From Capnocytophaga canis (GTDB lineage: Bacteria; Bacteroidota; Bacteroidia; Flavobacteriales; Flavobacteriaceae), in NCBI RefSeq assembly GCF_000827555.1, contig NZ_CDOI01000154.1:1-64000 (forward strand): DNA of 64,000 nucleotides, given 5' to 3'. The notes under the pieces were generated by a model. The model was given only the letters and a program-made list of their open reading frames with translations, ran no database searches and was not told where the DNA came from. Position 1 is the first letter of the stretch; each line of letters opens with the position of its first letter. A program made the translations under genes and the position numbers. This document shows, piece by piece, positions 62,108-64,000 of this stretch.

Positions 62108-64000
62108 ATGAAACATATACTCGGTCTTGATTTAGGGACAAATTCAATTGGTTGGGCTTATGTAAAAGAAGCCGAAAACGATACTGAAACTTCGGAGATT
62201 GTTGATTTGGGAGTGAGAGTAAATCCGCTAACAACTGATGAAAAAACAAATTTCGAGAAAGGGAAGCCCATTTCTACCAATGCCGATAGAACCCTGAAAC
62301 GAAGTGCTAGGCGCAACCTGCAACGCTATAAGCTCCGCAGAAAAGAACTCATCGAACTTTTGAAAGAACATCAACTCATTTCTGAAAATACAATTTTAAC
62401 AGAAAACGGTAAAGGAACCACCTTCCAAACATTAGAATTACGAGCAAAATCGGCTAAAGAAAAAATATCTTTGGGGGAATTGGCTCGTGTGTTTTTAACC
62501 ATCAACAAAAAAAGAGGTTATAAAAGTAGTCGAAAGGCTAAAAATGAAGACGAAGGGCAACTGATAGACGGAATGGAAATTGCCAAAAGACTTTATGAAG
62601 AAAACCTTACTACAGGACAATTATCTCTACAACTTTTAAAAGAAGGTAAAAAATCATTGCCTGACTATTATCGTTCTGATTTACAGTTTGAATTGGATAA
62701 AGTTTGGAACTTTCAGAAACAATTTCATTCGGATATTTTGACCGATGAATTTTACGCTCAACTTAAAGGTAAAGGACAAAGGGCAACAAGTGCTTTGTTT
62801 TTGGCAAAATACCAAATCTATACCGCTGAAAATAAAGGAAGTAGAGAAGATAAAAAATTACAAGCCTATCAATGGCGAGTAGATGCTCTCTCAAAGGAAT
62901 TGACAAGGGAGCAATTAGCTTTTGTCATTACCGAAATCAATAATAATTTAAATAATTCTAGTGGTTATTTGGGGGCAATTTCAGACCGAAGCAAGGAACT
63001 TTACTTCAATAATGAAACCGTGGGCGAATATCTTTGGAAGCAAATTGCAGCAAATCCACATACTTCGTTGAAAAATCAGGTGTTTTATCGCCAAGATTAT
63101 TTAGATGAATTTGAACAAATTTGGAATACCCAAGCTCAATTTTATCCACAGATTTTGACCGACGAACTAAAAAAAGAACTTCGAGATGTGGTGATTTTCT
63201 ACCAAAGAAAATTAAAATCTCAAAAATCATTGGTGAGTTTCTGTGAATTCGAAAATAAGGAAATAGAGATTAAAAAAGAAGATGGAACGAGTACCAAAAA
63301 AGTAATCGGTCTTAAAGTAGCTCCAAAATCATCGCCTCTGTTTCAAGAGTTTAAAATTTGGCAGAATTTAAACAATGTCTTGATTCGTAAAAAAGGAAGT
63401 AAAACGAAAAAAGCAGCTAAAAACCAACAAGCAGTTCTTTTTGAAGAAGAGAAAACAATTTCCGAATTGGATTTGGAGGCAAAACAAGCATTATTTAATG
63501 AGTTAAATCTCAAAGGAAATCTCAAAGCGGATTATTGCTTGGAAATTTTAGGCTATTCTCCCAAAGAATGGGAGATGAATTATTCTGTTTTGGAGGGCAA
63601 TAGAACAAATAAAGCATTGTATGAGGCATATTTGAAAATTACTGATTTAGAGGGATATGATGCAAAAAATCACCTCAAAGTAAAATTGAATAAAGATGAG
63701 GTGGAGCTTGATGATTTGAAAGTTCCTGCATCGGAAATCAAGGAAATGGTTCAAGCAATTTTTAAAGAAGCAGGTATCAACACGGATATTCTGCATTTCA
63801 ATGCTGAATTAGACGGTAAAGATTTTGAAAATCAAGCAAGTTATCAGCTTTGGCATTTGCTGTATTCTTATGAAGGCGATGATTCTAAAAGTGGTAACGA
63901 ATTGCTTTATAAATTGTTAGAAACAAAATTCGGTTTTAAAAAAGAGTATGCTCAAATTTTAGCGAATGTTTCTCTGTCAGATGATTATGGTAATCTTTCT
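62108..64000 (+). CDS. cas9: CRISPR-associated endonuclease Cas9, type II-C (N-terminal 631 residues)
   Basis: Open from ATG 62108 to the window edge. RuvC-I is ILGLDLGTNSIGWAYV with catalytic Asp8. The arginine-rich bridge helix follows in NADRTLKRSARRNLQRYKLRRKELI. INKKRGYKSSRKAK and the recognition-lobe segments come next; RuvC-II, HNH and RuvC-III lie beyond the window. The form fits the long (~1400-residue) type II-C Cas9 of Capnocytophaga and relatives. It cuts DNA matching a crRNA using the tracrRNA encoded 90 bases upstream on the other strand. cas1, cas2 and the array are not in view. Confidence 0.96.
   Translation, partial: MKHILGLDLGTNSIGWAYVKEAENDTETSEIVDLGVRVNPLTTDEKTNFEKGKPISTNADRTLKRSARRNLQRYKLRRKELIELLKEHQLISENTILTENGKGTTFQTLELRAKSAKEKISLGELARVFLTINKKRGYKSSRKAKNEDEGQLIDGMEIAKRLYEENLTTGQLSLQLLKEGKKSLPDYYRSDLQFELDKVWNFQKQFHSDILTDEFYAQLKGKGQRATSALFLAKYQIYTAENKGSREDKKLQAYQWRVDALSKELTREQLAFVITEINNNLNNSSGYLGAISDRSKELYFNNETVGEYLWKQIAANPHTSLKNQVFYRQDYLDEFEQIWNTQAQFYPQILTDELKKELRDVVIFYQRKLKSQKSLVSFCEFENKEIEIKKEDGTSTKKVIGLKVAPKSSPLFQEFKIWQNLNNVLIRKKGSKTKKAAKNQQAVLFEEEKTISELDLEAKQALFNELNLKGNLKADYCLEILGYSPKEWEMNYSVLEGNRTNKALYEAYLKITDLEGYDAKNHLKVKLNKDEVELDDLKVPASEIKEMVQAIFKEAGINTDILHFNAELDGKDFENQASYQLWHLLYSYEGDDSKSGNELLYKLLETKFGFKKEYAQILANVSLSDDYGNLS

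Noticed and set aside
63006-63525. Minus-strand frames inside cas9
   Set aside because: They are antisense to a clearly coding, conserved region and have no promoter.
1-64000. tRNA, rRNA, prophage or complete insertion sequence
   Set aside because: I looked for cloverleaf-like segments, rRNA landmarks, integrase and transposase genes and saw none; only gene remnants and small repeats hint at past mobility.

Overview
The window looks like chromosome from a low-GC member of the Bacteroidota, family Flavobacteriaceae, most likely a Capnocytophaga species. This is inferred from promoters of the TTTG-(about 19)-TAnnTTTG type before many genes, absence of clear Shine-Dalgarno sequences, a str-S10-spc-alpha ribosomal cluster without tuf, DPP-IV, GSCFA and DUF5686 family proteins, and a type II-C cas9. 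No database search was possible, so the genus is a judgement.

Layout. 1-3.5 kb: a lipoprotein start, a luciferase-like oxidoreductase, oxyR and a 4'-phosphopantetheinyl transferase. 3.5-13.3 kb (minus strand): nicotinamidase, a secreted GH20 hexosaminidase, two POT-family peptide transporters separated by a zeta-toxin-like pair, and DPP-IV, together a host glycan and peptide scavenging block. 13.6-22.5 kb: an exported EEP phosphatase, ferritin, a short-chain epimerase, ApbE, a nucleoside phosphorylase, a DUF3127 protein with an SSB-like tail, RimO, MtnN and RecX. 22.6-34.2 kb: an MscS channel, an EF-G paralogue with altered GTPase motifs, a decaying patch (two 5'-truncated gene remnants around rhaD), Fe-superoxide dismutase with a candidate metal-regulator operator, NhaA, a GSCFA protein and a BASS transporter.

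34.6-51.9 kb is the ribosomal supercluster: rpsL-rpsG-fusA-rpsJ, then rplC to infA, then rpmJ-rpsM-rpsK-rpsD-rpoA-rplQ. Strong hairpins lie at rpsJ/rplC and infA/rpmJ, and a weaker leader hairpin lies before rpsD. 52-61.4 kb holds a glycosyltransferase, a small GNAT, an alpha/beta hydrolase, PhoH, a sugar nucleotidyltransferase plus sugar kinase pair, a DUF5686 outer-membrane protein and a lone ketosynthase.

61.5-64 kb is the start of a type II-C CRISPR-Cas locus. cas9 runs off the right edge, and a tracrRNA is encoded divergently just upstream of it. Further upstream lies the most unusual item in the window: a promoter driving a ~128-nt RNA whose ends form a ~20-bp stem and whose loop carries one isolated CRISPR-repeat-like unit able to pair with the tracrRNA. 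The ~20 nt immediately before that repeat, where a spacer would sit, are complementary (one bulged base) to DNA just upstream of the RNA's own promoter. This resembles, in principle, the Cas9 autoregulatory guides known from other type II systems (Francisella scaRNA, Streptococcus long-form tracrRNA) and is the best candidate for something undescribed.
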